Positions 42,601 through 50,250 of a stretch of DNA of 64,000 nucleotides are shown in pieces. Within the stretch, counting starts at the first letter, position 1, and the number at the start of each line of letters is the position of its first letter. The notes below the pieces were generated by a model, which was not told the DNA's origin, ran no database searches, and worked only from the letters and a program-made list of their open reading frames with translations. Origin of the DNA: Micavibrio sp. (GTDB lineage: Bacteria; Pseudomonadota; Alphaproteobacteria; Micavibrionales; Micavibrionaceae); contig BQJE01000004.1 of NCBI GenBank assembly GCA_021604545.1, positions 1-64,000 of the forward strand, given 5' to 3'. The translations under genes were made by a program, and so were the position numbers.

Positions 42601-45600
42601 GCAACGCCGGTAGCGTTCTGATTGATGGTAACGAGATCGAAAATGCCGGTTACGGTGATGGTGATTCGTATAGCGGTGGCGCCCAAGACGGCTATGGCGC
42701 TGACGGTATCCACGTTCGTGGTATCGGTGGCGGTTTCTTCCCGGGCAATGTTATTGATGCACCTGAAAATGCTGAAAACTTCGGTGGCGGCTTCAAGTTC
42801 AATCAGACACCTTTCGTCAAGATCGTTGACAATGACATCGATACAACCGGCGATGACGGTATTGAAGTTTTGAACAGCGGTAAAACGCTGATTAAAGACA
42901 ACAAAATCGCTTATGTCGGGCTTGATAGCTATACACATGATTACTACTACGACACCTATTTCAACAATGGTGACGGTATCCATGTCGACAATGTTCATCT
43001 CGGTGGCGTTATCGTCAATCCATCGATTGCTGATGGCATTGAAGGCGGCAAAGGTGGTAAAGGCGGTAAAGGCGGCCAAGACGATCAGTTTGCTGTCGAA
43101 ATTGATGGCAACTACATTTACCAAACCGGCGATGATGGTATCGATGTTGGTAATAGTGGTCGTACGCTGATTACTGACAACCGCATCATGGATGCCGGTG
43201 TTGGCGCTCCTGATGATAAAGGGCCTCACTATGAATACGGTTATGGCGATGAATATGGTGCCGATGGCATCTTCGTTCATGGCGTTCATAACAATTTCAT
43301 AGGAAACCAAAACACAATTGAAGTTGCCGGTATCGACGGTAAAGGCGGCTCCGGTGGTAAAGGTGGTTCAGGCGGCAAAGGCGGCTCTGGCGGTCAAGGC
43401 AACTACAGTAACTATGCCGTTAATATCCTGGGTAATGACATTAATGTCGTTGGTGATGATGGTGTTGAAGTTATTAATTCCGGCTCAACAATTGTTGAAG
43501 GTAACGACATCGAAAACACCGGCGTTTCCGGTGGTCTGGAAATCAAAAATATCGGTGCTGAGAATGCTCAAGGTGCTGATCCTTATTATGGTGGTTACTA
43601 CAGCAATGGTGGCGATCATTACGGCCACGGTGGTGATGGTATCTCTATCCGTAATGTCAATGGTGAAGGCTTTGTTCTTGCCGGTATCCAGGATAAAGGC
43701 GGCAAAGGCGGCTCCGGCGGTAAAGGTGGCCAGTTTGAACAACATGACGTCGTGGTTCGCGACAACGACATCAACAATACCAGCGATGACGGTGTTGAAG
43801 TTGTTGATAGTGGCAGCACGCTGATCGAAGAGAACGATATCAGCAACACAGGTCTTGTTGAGCGTCAATATATTTACACTAAAGGTGGTCATCATGGTGG
43901 TGGCGATAAAGCTAATAGTAAAAATGAAGGTGGTTCCGGTTCCGGTGGTTCCGGCAAAGGCGGCTACCGCACATTGTACTTCTCAGGTGGCGATCATCAT
44001 GGCGCCGATGGTATCCATGTTCGCTTTACTGGTGACAACAATCCTGCAATCGCTGCCAACAACTTTGGCGGTGGCGAATATAAAGGCGGCTCCGGTGGTA
44101 AGGGCGGATCTGGCGGCAAAGGCAAATCCCAACGCTTTGATGTCAATATCCTTGATAACAACATCGACACCACAGGTGATGACGGTATCGAAGTTGTTGC
44201 AGAAAACTTCGAAAAGCCTCGTCTTGAGACAGGTCCACAGGACGAAGAAGGCGCTGCCAAGGACGAGTTCCCGTACTTTGGCGACTACCATAGCGTTCTG
44301 ATTGCTGGTAACGATGTTGAAAACACTGGTGTTACCGCTGTTTACGATGATTATCATGGCGAATACAGCTATCGCACTGGTCCTGATCGTCGTCATGGTG
44401 CTGATGGTGTCCATGTTCGCGGTATTGGTGGCAATGGATTTATCAACTTTATCAATGCGGAAACCAAAGGTGGTTCCGGCGATAAAGGCGGCAAAGGCCA
44501 CTTCAACCCATATTCTGTCGTGGTTCGCGACAACGACATCAACAATACCAGCGATGATGGTGTTGAAGTTGTCGATAGCGGCCGCACGCTGATCGAAGAA
44601 AATCATATCAGCAACACAGGCCTTATTGATTACCAGACCGTCTATGATGATGGTAAAAAAGGCGGCTCCGGTGGCAAAGGTGGTCATGACAACGATCACA
44701 AGAATGATAAAGTTGAAAATGACGAGAACAACAAGGGTGGTTCCGGCTCTGGCGGTAAGTACCGCAAGGACCGCTCCCGTACCATGGTCTTCTCTGGTGG
44801 TGACAGACGCAATGGCGCTGACGGCATCCATGTTCGCAATACCGGGAACAGTCAGATCCTGGCAATTGCTGCCGATAATGCCAGTGACGAAGGTGCTGGT
44901 TACTACGGTGGCGGTTCCGGTGGCAAAGGCTTCCGCAACTATGATGTAAATATTCTTAATAACTACATCGACACCACCGGTGACGATGGTGCCGAGGTTG
45001 TTTACTCCGGTTCAACGCTGGTTGAGGGCAACAAAATTAAAAATGTTGGTGTGACCAAGGTTGTCAATAAGCGTCATGGTGGTGATGGCTACTATGGTGG
45101 TGGAGAAAAAGCCGATATTAACGGTGGTGATCATGAATACAGCCGTCGCACAGGCCCTGACCGTAAGTACGGTGCCGATGCGATCCATATTCGTGGCGTT
45201 CATGGTAATACTGATCAACCCGCGCCTCCGGCTCCGATTGATGGATACTACGGTGGTGGCTATGGCGGTCACTTCCAGCAATATGCTGTCGTGGTTCGCG
45301 ACAATGACATCAAAAACGTCAGCGATGACGGTGTTGAGGTTCTGCGCAGTGGCCGGACATTGATCGACAATAACGATATCTACAATGTCGGTTTGAAGGG
45401 CTATCAGAAAATTCAAGATGGTAAGCATCATGGCGGTGGCGATGGCTACTACGGTGGTGGCGATAAAGACGACAATGGCTACTATGGTGGTGGTAAAGAT
45501 TACCGTAACACCAGCATCATGAAATTCAGCGGTGGCGACTATTACGGTGCCGACGCGATCCATGTTCGTGATGTTTTTGCCAATGATGTTATTCAGCAGA

Positions 45601-47924
45601 CTATCGATGCCCCTCAAAGTGACAGCATTTATGGTGGTGGCTATTACGGTGGTGGCTACGCTGTCAAGATCACAGATAACCGCATCAACAAAACAGGTGA
45701 TGACGGTATTGAAGTGGTCCGTAGCGGCCGGACGAAGATCGATGGCAACTACATTAAGAATGTTGGCGTCAACAGTCTGGATAATGGTCATCACGGTCAC
45801 CATGGTGGTGGCGATAAGATCGAAAGCGCTGAAAACTTCGGCGGTTCCGGTTCCGGCGGTTCTGGCGGCAAACGTGATCGTCACGATGGATTTGGCGCTG
45901 ATGCGATCCATGTTCGTGAAGTTCTTGGTAGCGTCCGTAGATATGGTGATGGCGATGTTGGCACTGCCCTTCCAGGCTTTGCGGTCAAGGTGACCAATAA
46001 CCGTATCAACAAGACAGCCGATGACGGTGTTCAGGTTGTGTGGAGCGGCAATACACGCATCCACAACAACAAGATCAAAAATGTTGGCAAGGTCGTTGAG
46101 GATTACATCGAAGAGTATGAAGAGCACGAAGGCTACTATGGTGGTGGTTCTGGTGAAAAAGGCGGCAAGTACGGTAAACAATTCCGTAAAACTCTTGAGC
46201 GTCTTCAGGATGATCACGGTGCCGATGGTATCCATGTTCACTCTGGCTACTTCAAATATGGTCTGCCTGGCTATGAAGGTAAGCAAGATAATCCGGACAT
46301 TCGCGCCGAGAACTTTGGTGGCGGTGACTACAACCCGTACTTCCTGAAAACCTATGTTGAGATTACTGATAACAAGATCGGTAAAATTAACGAAGAAGGC
46401 GAAACATCAAAAGGTCCAAGTGATGATGGTATCGAAACCGAAGGTATTACGTCCCTTCTGATCGCTGACAACAATGTCTACGATGCTGGCGATGATGGTA
46501 TTAAGGTCATTGGTTATGCTGGCTTCTTCGCAAACGAGAAACCTTGTGATGGTGACTGTGGTGGCGAAGAGCCTGAAACCATCGCGTACGGTGGTAGTGG
46601 TAGCGGCGGTGGTGGAGTTCGCTTCAGTGCTGTGATCTCCGGTAACACGGTTATCGACTCCGGCACACCTGCTGAAGAAATGGAAGAGCCTGAAGGCGAA
46701 GAGCCGGAAGAAATCGGCTTTGGCGGCAAAAAAGGCAAGTATGGCGATAGCGTCAACTACTATGGTGAGGCTCATGGAGACGGTATCGAAATTACCGGCT
46801 ATGACCGTGCGGAAGTTCTTAACAACCATGTAGAAAATAGTGTTAAGAACGGCCTTTATGTTTCCGGTCCGTTTAACGCCAGATTCGACAGCAATGTTCT
46901 TGGTGAGTTTGATCCGGACGGCAACAGAATTATCGTTTCCGGTAATGATTTCATCAATAATAACATTGGTGCGAATTTCGAAAGCGGTCTGATTGATCTG
47001 ACGGGTGAAGGCAATAGCTTCATCAACACCGTTGGTGGCGAAGGTTCTCAGATTGGTCTGTTCTTCAACCCATTTGATTTCTCTACGATCAAAGGCAAGC
47101 ACCATGGTGGCGACAAGGATGGTCTTGATGGCTATTATGGTGGCGGCTACGAAGAGCATGACTTCCAGAAAATCACACCACGTCAGTTTGGCGCATGGCA
47201 GGGTTATCCTCTGAAGACCTACGTTCCGACGGAAGGTTATGCTGATCTTGCATTGGTTGATGTTGATGGCCCAGGTTCAACACCGTTCTCTCCTGGTGTC
47301 GTGCCTACCAATTATGGTGGAACCATCGGTTCACAGTTCTTCAATGGCTTCCTGGGTGGAGATGACTACTTTGTAGCCCTCGATAATTTCGCCTTCTACG
47401 ACATGGAAGCGGATCTTCCGATCTGGCAGAATGCGCTGAACTCGACTTATGTCACACCGTTTGGCACTGTTACGCCAAGCACAACCGGTGGGTTGCTGAC
47501 ACTTGATCAGTTCAACTTCCTGGAAGACAAGTTCTTCCACTTCCCGGATCGTGGCGATATCGGTATCTTCTTCTTCGGGTTTACCGTCGATGGTATCGAT
47601 CAGGAGCGGGTCTTCGATGAGTTCGGTCCGTTTGGTCCCGGCGTTAGTGGTCTGAATGTGACCATTACGGGTCTGCCACCGATCAACCTTGATCCAACCA
47701 CAGCTGCGGCTCTAGCGAGTATTGCTCCTGCTGCAGGCGGCGAAGGTGGCGAGTTAACACCAGAAGAGCTGGCCAATATCGCGCCGGAAGCCGGTGATGA
47801 GACAGGCTGTGTTGGCGATGCTCTTGGTAGAGCCGCTGAGGGAACGCCTGCCACTATCGACTGGGGTGGCACGATAGAAGAGCTTATCAGCGATAGAGCT
47901 GGTTGTGACTCAGAAACCTTCTAA
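36609..47924 (+). CDS. Giant TpsA exoprotein (filamentous-haemagglutinin-type adhesin) with beta-helix and Gly/His-rich modules
   Basis: 3771 residues, without frameshift. An extended signal (residues 1-40, ending SQAQAQA) precedes the TPS secretion domain (about 45-250: ALFVARAIGDHS, ILGTLTANGQVMILDRNGVIFGHGSNVDVGGIVAST). A right-handed beta-helix of about 22-residue coils follows (about 480-1870, pattern NGIxVxxSxxxxIxxNxI). Residues about 1835-3300 hold 12-14 modules opening with (G/S)DDG(I/V)EV-xxSG(R/S)TLIxxN, interrupted by GGSGGKGG, YYGGG and HHGGGD inserts. The C-terminal 270 residues are unrelated to the repeats and hold Cys 3734 and Cys 3766. It is presumably secreted by the divergent TpsB and works in adhesion or biofilm. 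Long open frames on its other strand are shadows. Confidence 0.92.
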   Translation: MSNVITQNTKNAFGGRRKGLLSTTALVAVGVMIGSQAQAQAIDPHADWDDINIVAGNADVTDTGLGTTQIDQHTMRAVGEAQELHIGTLGHVNISQSGANALFVARAIGDHSDPTQILGTLTANGQVMILDRNGVIFGHGSNVDVGGIVASTGNLSNVDIMDGDSSFTFDNFGDGAIELRGTVSVADSGLAAFVSPTVINSGVINAKLGTVAMAAGEVVTLDMYGDGLVEVTVEGELGDALLETTGEVNAEGGNVVMTASSAKDVVDNIINVEGVVTVASATQSGGKIVLSGGNAGVVSVSGDLDASGTTGGDIDVTGETVNVADTGSITNNGDSSNTYVFGTEKTTFHGSLDAGTNAEAEISGKELDIDGASIILGDGSHISFDPDDFLVNAGNVGVFTALMGGGNVTVDLEAKNSITLDTLFDTSGQATTSTLNFKDEDANDNLQVHLLNKILLGVDQTLTGDATEVIVASTASIQNGVDVSASGATVNVQDGTYLESVYINKNLELLGDPGDPSVPGGAGSAPLILGTGAAFSYGIEVDRDVTDVTISGFEIDNFDFGIVANVGDATVIPGTKIDINNNTITNVSGGIFVDEFADVNIAFNDIEARNVGIYVEDFASTSADVNNNIVTGTGAANSKGIRITDINEDDAMKASVSRNQVSGYKTGIFIDDTVDLEVFENKLSGNEVGIVTDGDTNVDNITIFNNDLSGTILGIRHQGTGTLDASGNWWGTSDEAAVLAKTVGSVDITPFLTSGSDKEAGTLGFQGDFDELFVTTLGEQTNPDLDVGTYGAFSDPDNQLRINEAIQMVGDPTVIVGAGTFLENVIINIDDLILRSVNNTGINPNGVGPRGLESTIDGGTGPNGTAFGITVTGNNATIDGLNITADGNGIQLTNSSGHVIKNNIITTTNVVDNDDEAVEGNNVSDVLVENNQMNTIDNSGVEFHDSSDIDILNNVINNPVGNGIEYHNVTGGQIDGNEINDTAIGVWISESEDILVGNKDGDNNNGNTIDGASDAGVKVDNSDEIEVVDNTLTDVNNGIIANTSEDIQIVDNDITGSSEIGIDVDDSDSADILNNNITHFTTGIQVTDSDNTDIEDNVVTDITANGIEVDSSTSVEIKDNIVGAATANDIGGNGVLVTSSLGSDIRGNTVRNADGDGIKISSSDNAIIGGLGGGDANTVFNILGHGISSFLSTSPDIIGNMVTRIGGNGIHLQNGTDAQVRSNTVRNTVGDGIESNSNFDIQITDNMIGTGSFADNIRMHGIDVNGSDNADILGNTITETLGHGVSINPSDDTVTSGNTINNTGGDGVNVEGGEDNEVIGNLIGLLGGANNIGDDGVHINGSDDALVMNNKIQNTVANGVLVNPSDDVTVNRNLINNTGADGVHVMGGEDNEVTNNVIGTLGGALNIGDDGVHINGSDGALVQGNTIENTVNNGVHVNPSHDVKVLGNDITAAGLDGIHSEDSDRILIEDNDIFGTPGGFFFSSPGVNGAARHGIFVSGGVDGIINDNRITGKAGFLAIPGVGALVDGIHVEGNANIQVTNNDIIGDINLPPVWAVLGNGIFVGDSNNALVEDNTVAGAKKNGIYVSNSDDADIIGNTVLITGENGIKVNPSDDVEISWNHISKVGKHGILVDDGSSVDILENVISHTGEDGIRVNNHDGAYIYWNQVSHAGNDGIQLNNSDNALIDMNAIEWVDDEGIEANNSDNLDIVHNYIHGAGGNGIEVNGGNDVEISENIVEKVDGAAIVSSASDVTIDDNWIVAALGNGIGINGGNNIKIKDNDLKYIQGNGIDVAFATNVWIDDNTLSYIGNDAIHAFSIFGGSLPGGYGLKITDNDIDYVGDDGVDVSYSGRTKIDNNDVYYTGKEGKYKFNVEGHVGSYEKDGETHYYGGHKIKGKIYFAGGDYDGADGIRVTNTGGFSSPAIDAFESAEGKGKGGSGGSGGHHSDHDNFGVVITNNHTNHTGDDGIEVVGNEILHLVAPETLPSAEGPESVVFPIFSNAGSVLIDGNEIENAGYGDGDSYSGGAQDGYGADGIHVRGIGGGFFPGNVIDAPENAENFGGGFKFNQTPFVKIVDNDIDTTGDDGIEVLNSGKTLIKDNKIAYVGLDSYTHDYYYDTYFNNGDGIHVDNVHLGGVIVNPSIADGIEGGKGGKGGKGGQDDQFAVEIDGNYIYQTGDDGIDVGNSGRTLITDNRIMDAGVGAPDDKGPHYEYGYGDEYGADGIFVHGVHNNFIGNQNTIEVAGIDGKGGSGGKGGSGGKGGSGGQGNYSNYAVNILGNDINVVGDDGVEVINSGSTIVEGNDIENTGVSGGLEIKNIGAENAQGADPYYGGYYSNGGDHYGHGGDGISIRNVNGEGFVLAGIQDKGGKGGSGGKGGQFEQHDVVVRDNDINNTSDDGVEVVDSGSTLIEENDISNTGLVERQYIYTKGGHHGGGDKANSKNEGGSGSGGSGKGGYRTLYFSGGDHHGADGIHVRFTGDNNPAIAANNFGGGEYKGGSGGKGGSGGKGKSQRFDVNILDNNIDTTGDDGIEVVAENFEKPRLETGPQDEEGAAKDEFPYFGDYHSVLIAGNDVENTGVTAVYDDYHGEYSYRTGPDRRHGADGVHVRGIGGNGFINFINAETKGGSGDKGGKGHFNPYSVVVRDNDINNTSDDGVEVVDSGRTLIEENHISNTGLIDYQTVYDDGKKGGSGGKGGHDNDHKNDKVENDENNKGGSGSGGKYRKDRSRTMVFSGGDRRNGADGIHVRNTGNSQILAIAADNASDEGAGYYGGGSGGKGFRNYDVNILNNYIDTTGDDGAEVVYSGSTLVEGNKIKNVGVTKVVNKRHGGDGYYGGGEKADINGGDHEYSRRTGPDRKYGADAIHIRGVHGNTDQPAPPAPIDGYYGGGYGGHFQQYAVVVRDNDIKNVSDDGVEVLRSGRTLIDNNDIYNVGLKGYQKIQDGKHHGGGDGYYGGGDKDDNGYYGGGKDYRNTSIMKFSGGDYYGADAIHVRDVFANDVIQQTIDAPQSDSIYGGGYYGGGYAVKITDNRINKTGDDGIEVVRSGRTKIDGNYIKNVGVNSLDNGHHGHHGGGDKIESAENFGGSGSGGSGGKRDRHDGFGADAIHVREVLGSVRRYGDGDVGTALPGFAVKVTNNRINKTADDGVQVVWSGNTRIHNNKIKNVGKVVEDYIEEYEEHEGYYGGGSGEKGGKYGKQFRKTLERLQDDHGADGIHVHSGYFKYGLPGYEGKQDNPDIRAENFGGGDYNPYFLKTYVEITDNKIGKINEEGETSKGPSDDGIETEGITSLLIADNNVYDAGDDGIKVIGYAGFFANEKPCDGDCGGEEPETIAYGGSGSGGGGVRFSAVISGNTVIDSGTPAEEMEEPEGEEPEEIGFGGKKGKYGDSVNYYGEAHGDGIEITGYDRAEVLNNHVENSVKNGLYVSGPFNARFDSNVLGEFDPDGNRIIVSGNDFINNNIGANFESGLIDLTGEGNSFINTVGGEGSQIGLFFNPFDFSTIKGKHHGGDKDGLDGYYGGGYEEHDFQKITPRQFGAWQGYPLKTYVPTEGYADLALVDVDGPGSTPFSPGVVPTNYGGTIGSQFFNGFLGGDDYFVALDNFAFYDMEADLPIWQNALNSTYVTPFGTVTPSTTGGLLTLDQFNFLEDKFFHFPDRGDIGIFFFGFTVDGIDQERVFDEFGPFGPGVSGLNVTITGLPPINLDPTTAAALASIAPAAGGEGGELTPEELANIAPEAGDETGCVGDALGRAAEGTPATIDWGGTIEELISDRAGCDSETF
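42400..47150 (+). repeat. Gly/Lys/His-rich repeat modules in tpsA
   Basis: Coding repeats of about 128 residues each, arranged partly as pairs. One conserved block starting GTCGTGGTTCGCGACAA recurs at 43749, 44517 and 45288, spacings of 768 and 771 bp. The inserts between beta-helix coils are built of GGSGGK, YYGGG and HHGGGD units of varying length. Confidence 0.8.
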
Positions 47925-47949
47925 GGTTGTTTTGCACTAAGAATTAAGG

Positions 47950-47976
47950 AAAGCCCCGGATGTCCGGGGCTTTTTC
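47950..47976 (+). terminator. Rho-independent terminator after tpsA
   Basis: AAAGCCCCGGA-TG-TCCGGGGCTTT forms an 11-bp stem followed by T residues, 26 nt after the tpsA stop. Confidence 0.92.
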
Positions 47977-48144
47977 TTTAGGGGCATGGATTGCTGCTAA
48001 AAAGGTGCCGGAGCTTTACCAAAAAACATTTACAATTGACGACAAAAGTGTTTAATAAACAGGGGCTTGCGCTCGGCTAATTTTGTGTCAAAATAGCGCG
48101 GTTAACGCGCCCAACGAATTTTAGGGCAAATTTAAGGAATTTTT

Positions 48145-48765
48145 ATGTACCAGGACGATAAATGGAACCCTGTCCAAGGTGATGAGCTCACAGGGTTTCT
48201 GGAGCAAATTAACCCGATTGATGGCAAATATCGCGTTGCTGCCGAGAGCACGGAAGTGCATTGGCGCATGCTGCCTTTTTATGAATCCATTGCGCTGATC
48301 CGTGTGCGTGATCCCAACTGGGTGAATAAAAAACTGAACATTTATTACCTGACGGATCAGGGAAATCTCTTTCGCTTGAATGGTACATCTCCACCTATTC
48401 ATGAAGTGAATGCCAAGGCACCGGTCAAAGTGAATGAAGAAAACGTGCTCGAATATTTACGTTTCTTCTGCTATTTCGTGCGTGGTGAAGAAGGCCCGTT
48501 CTATATCGCCGAGAGCATGGAAGATCCGAATATGCCAGCCGAAATGGACGATACGACACGCTCCGTTATCGAAGGCACCATCCGCCCGGCCAGCTTTGAG
48601 GGTATGAACGAGCAAGCTCATTTCCTGTGTGATGCAGTGGTGTTTTATTCCAATGCGCTATTCATCGCCAATTTCGCAGTGCAACCGACCGGCATGATCG
48701 AAATGATGGATGATGAGCCTATTGCGGCTGATCTGCCTGTCAAAGTCGACTCGCCGATTTCTTAA
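48145..48765 (+). CDS. Conserved hypothetical protein, 206 residues
   Basis: 206 residues, family not recognised with confidence. ATG 48145 has AAGGA upstream. It is soluble and acidic with a mixed alpha/beta pattern: FLEQINPIDGKYRVAAESTEVHWRMLPFYESIALIRVRD, KKLNIYYLTDQGNLFRLNGTSPPIHEVN, VLEYLRFFCYFVRGEEGPFYI, FLCDAVVFYSNALFIANFAVQPTGMIEMMDDEP. No signal peptide or catalytic motif is seen. Codon use resembles the housekeeping genes around it. A short inverted repeat (GCGCG-GTTAA-CGCGC, 48096-48110) lies 34 nt upstream of the start. It stands alone between tpsA and the hairpin-rich spacer before the ubiH-like gene. Confidence 0.8.
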   Translation: MYQDDKWNPVQGDELTGFLEQINPIDGKYRVAAESTEVHWRMLPFYESIALIRVRDPNWVNKKLNIYYLTDQGNLFRLNGTSPPIHEVNAKAPVKVNEENVLEYLRFFCYFVRGEEGPFYIAESMEDPNMPAEMDDTTRSVIEGTIRPASFEGMNEQAHFLCDAVVFYSNALFIANFAVQPTGMIEMMDDEPIAADLPVKVDSPIS

Positions 48766-48799
48766 GCTTCCGCCATTCAACCGTGGACATCGTTATCCT

Positions 48800-48925
48800 T
48801 CGGTCTCGCCGTGCTCATGTACAAAGGGGTACATTCCGCGCGCCTCGCCGCAAAGCAAGTCCGCAGGACTTGTTTGCTTCTTAAAAGGAGTCGAACAAAA
48901 CCTTTGGTTTTGTTTCGAGCTGCCT
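48800..48925. repeat. Cluster of three short hairpins in an intergenic space
   Basis: Three adjacent imperfect inverted repeats: ATGTAC...GTACAT (about 48817-48833), AAGCAAGTCC-GCA-GGACTTG (about 48853-48872) and CGAACAAAACC-TTT-GGTTTTGTTTCG (about 48891-48916). The stretch looks like an intergenic palindromic repeat element of the kind dispersed in alphaproteobacterial genomes; only one copy is in this window. Confidence 0.55.
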
Positions 48926-48980
48926 TGCCACGCTTAAATGGCGTTTGCTTTAGATTTCCTAGGGCGCTAATCTCGCTTTC

Positions 48981-50168
48981 ATGAACGAGGATATCTATGA
49001 CATTGCCATTATTGGTGGCGGGTTGGCCGGGATGAGTCTGGCCTGTTTGCTGGGGGATTCCGGCCTTTCTGTGGCCTGTATTGACCAGGCTGACCCTGAG
49101 CAGCAGATCAAAACCGATGGCCGCACGACGGCCGTATCCTACGGCTCACGCAAAATCCTCGAAGAGGCTGGCATATGGGATGATCTGGACCAGCAAGCGT
49201 GCCCGATTGATGATATCCGCATTCTCGATGGCGCTAGCCCTGTGCTGCTTAATTTCCTGAGCACAGAAGCAGAAGATAAAAGTTTTGGCTGGATTGCCGA
49301 TAACAGCGCCATACGAAAGGCATTGCTCAAACGCATTCAATCTTTGAAGACCATCGATCATCTCGCACCGCAGAAGATCAGTGATTTTGCCCGTGAGGAT
49401 GACCACGTAAAATGCCTTTTTCAAGAGGGCGAAGCGATCAAAGCGCGTCTTGTCATTGGCGCTGATGGCCGGGGCTCTTTCACGCGCGAATGGATGGGCG
49501 TGCGCACGCGCGAATGGAATTACCGCCAGCGCGCTGTCATCTGCGCCGTCGAGCACGAGCATCCGCATGACAATATGGCGGTCGAACATTTCTGGCCTTC
49601 GGGTCCGTTCGCGATTTTGCCTATGGCCGATGATGATAAGGGCATCCATCGCTCTTCTGTTGTTTTCACAGAGCATGGCAAAAAGAAAGACTCGCTTATG
49701 AGGCTGGACAATACGGAATTTGAGGTTGAGCTCGCGTCTCGTTTCCCGAAAGAATACGGAACTGTGCGTATGATTAATGAGCGCATGTGCTTCCCCTTAA
49801 GTCTTATTCACGCCGCCGAATATATTGCCCCGCGCATGGCGCTGGTCGCTGATGCCGCCCATGGCATCCACCCGATTGCCGGGCAGGGGCTTAATCTTGG
49901 TTTTCGTGATGTGAAGGCACTGGCCGATCTGGTGCGTGGTGCCCATGAGTGCGGCGAGGATATTGGCTCGGATGAATTGCTACAGACTTACCAGCGCCAG
50001 CGCCGCTTCGACAATATGAGCATGGTGGCGGTGACGGACGGGCTGGTGCGGCTGTTTTCCAACAATATTCCACCTGTGCGATTTATTCGCCGGGCCGGCC
50101 TCAAGGCTGTTTCAAAATTCCCACCGGCCAAGCGTTTCTTTATGAAACAGGCGATGGGTGATCGATAA
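48981..50168 (+). CDS. UbiH/UbiF/COQ6-family FAD-dependent monooxygenase
   Basis: 395 residues. The N-terminal Rossmann motif is DIAIIGGGLAGMSLACLLGDSGLSVACID (GxGxxG-like, about 8-30). The middle has the flavoprotein monooxygenase motif RLVIGADGRGSFTREWMGV (DG, about 155-170). The C-terminal FAD motif is ALVADAAHGIHPIAGQGLNLGFRDVKALADLV (GD-type, about 290-320). Members hydroxylate the benzoquinone ring during ubiquinone synthesis. Which ring position this one uses cannot be told from sequence alone, so no symbol is given. There is no visible strong ribosome site. It ends inside a 14-bp tandem repeat and precedes the patatin gene. Confidence 0.92.
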   Translation: MNEDIYDIAIIGGGLAGMSLACLLGDSGLSVACIDQADPEQQIKTDGRTTAVSYGSRKILEEAGIWDDLDQQACPIDDIRILDGASPVLLNFLSTEAEDKSFGWIADNSAIRKALLKRIQSLKTIDHLAPQKISDFAREDDHVKCLFQEGEAIKARLVIGADGRGSFTREWMGVRTREWNYRQRAVICAVEHEHPHDNMAVEHFWPSGPFAILPMADDDKGIHRSSVVFTEHGKKKDSLMRLDNTEFEVELASRFPKEYGTVRMINERMCFPLSLIHAAEYIAPRMALVADAAHGIHPIAGQGLNLGFRDVKALADLVRGAHECGEDIGSDELLQTYQRQRRFDNMSMVAVTDGLVRLFSNNIPPVRFIRRAGLKAVSKFPPAKRFFMKQAMGDR

Positions 50169-50195
50169 GCTGAGACCGATAAGCTGAGACCGATA
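50163..50195 (+). repeat. 14-bp tandem repeat at the end of the ubiH-like gene
   Basis: CGATAAGCTGAGAC occurs twice in full (50163-50176, 50177-50190) and again as CGATA. The first copy includes the gene's TAA stop, so slippage there would leave the protein unchanged. Confidence 0.85.
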
Positions 50196-50250
50196 GGCCC
50201 AGTTTCTATTTCTGCGTTTTTTTGAGTACCTGATTATTTAAAGAGGAAAA

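Noticed and set aside
42400-47150. Regular repeats resembling a CRISPR array
   Set aside because: Repeats are in frame, vary in length and encode Gly/His-rich peptides; no constant repeat-spacer unit and no cas genes.
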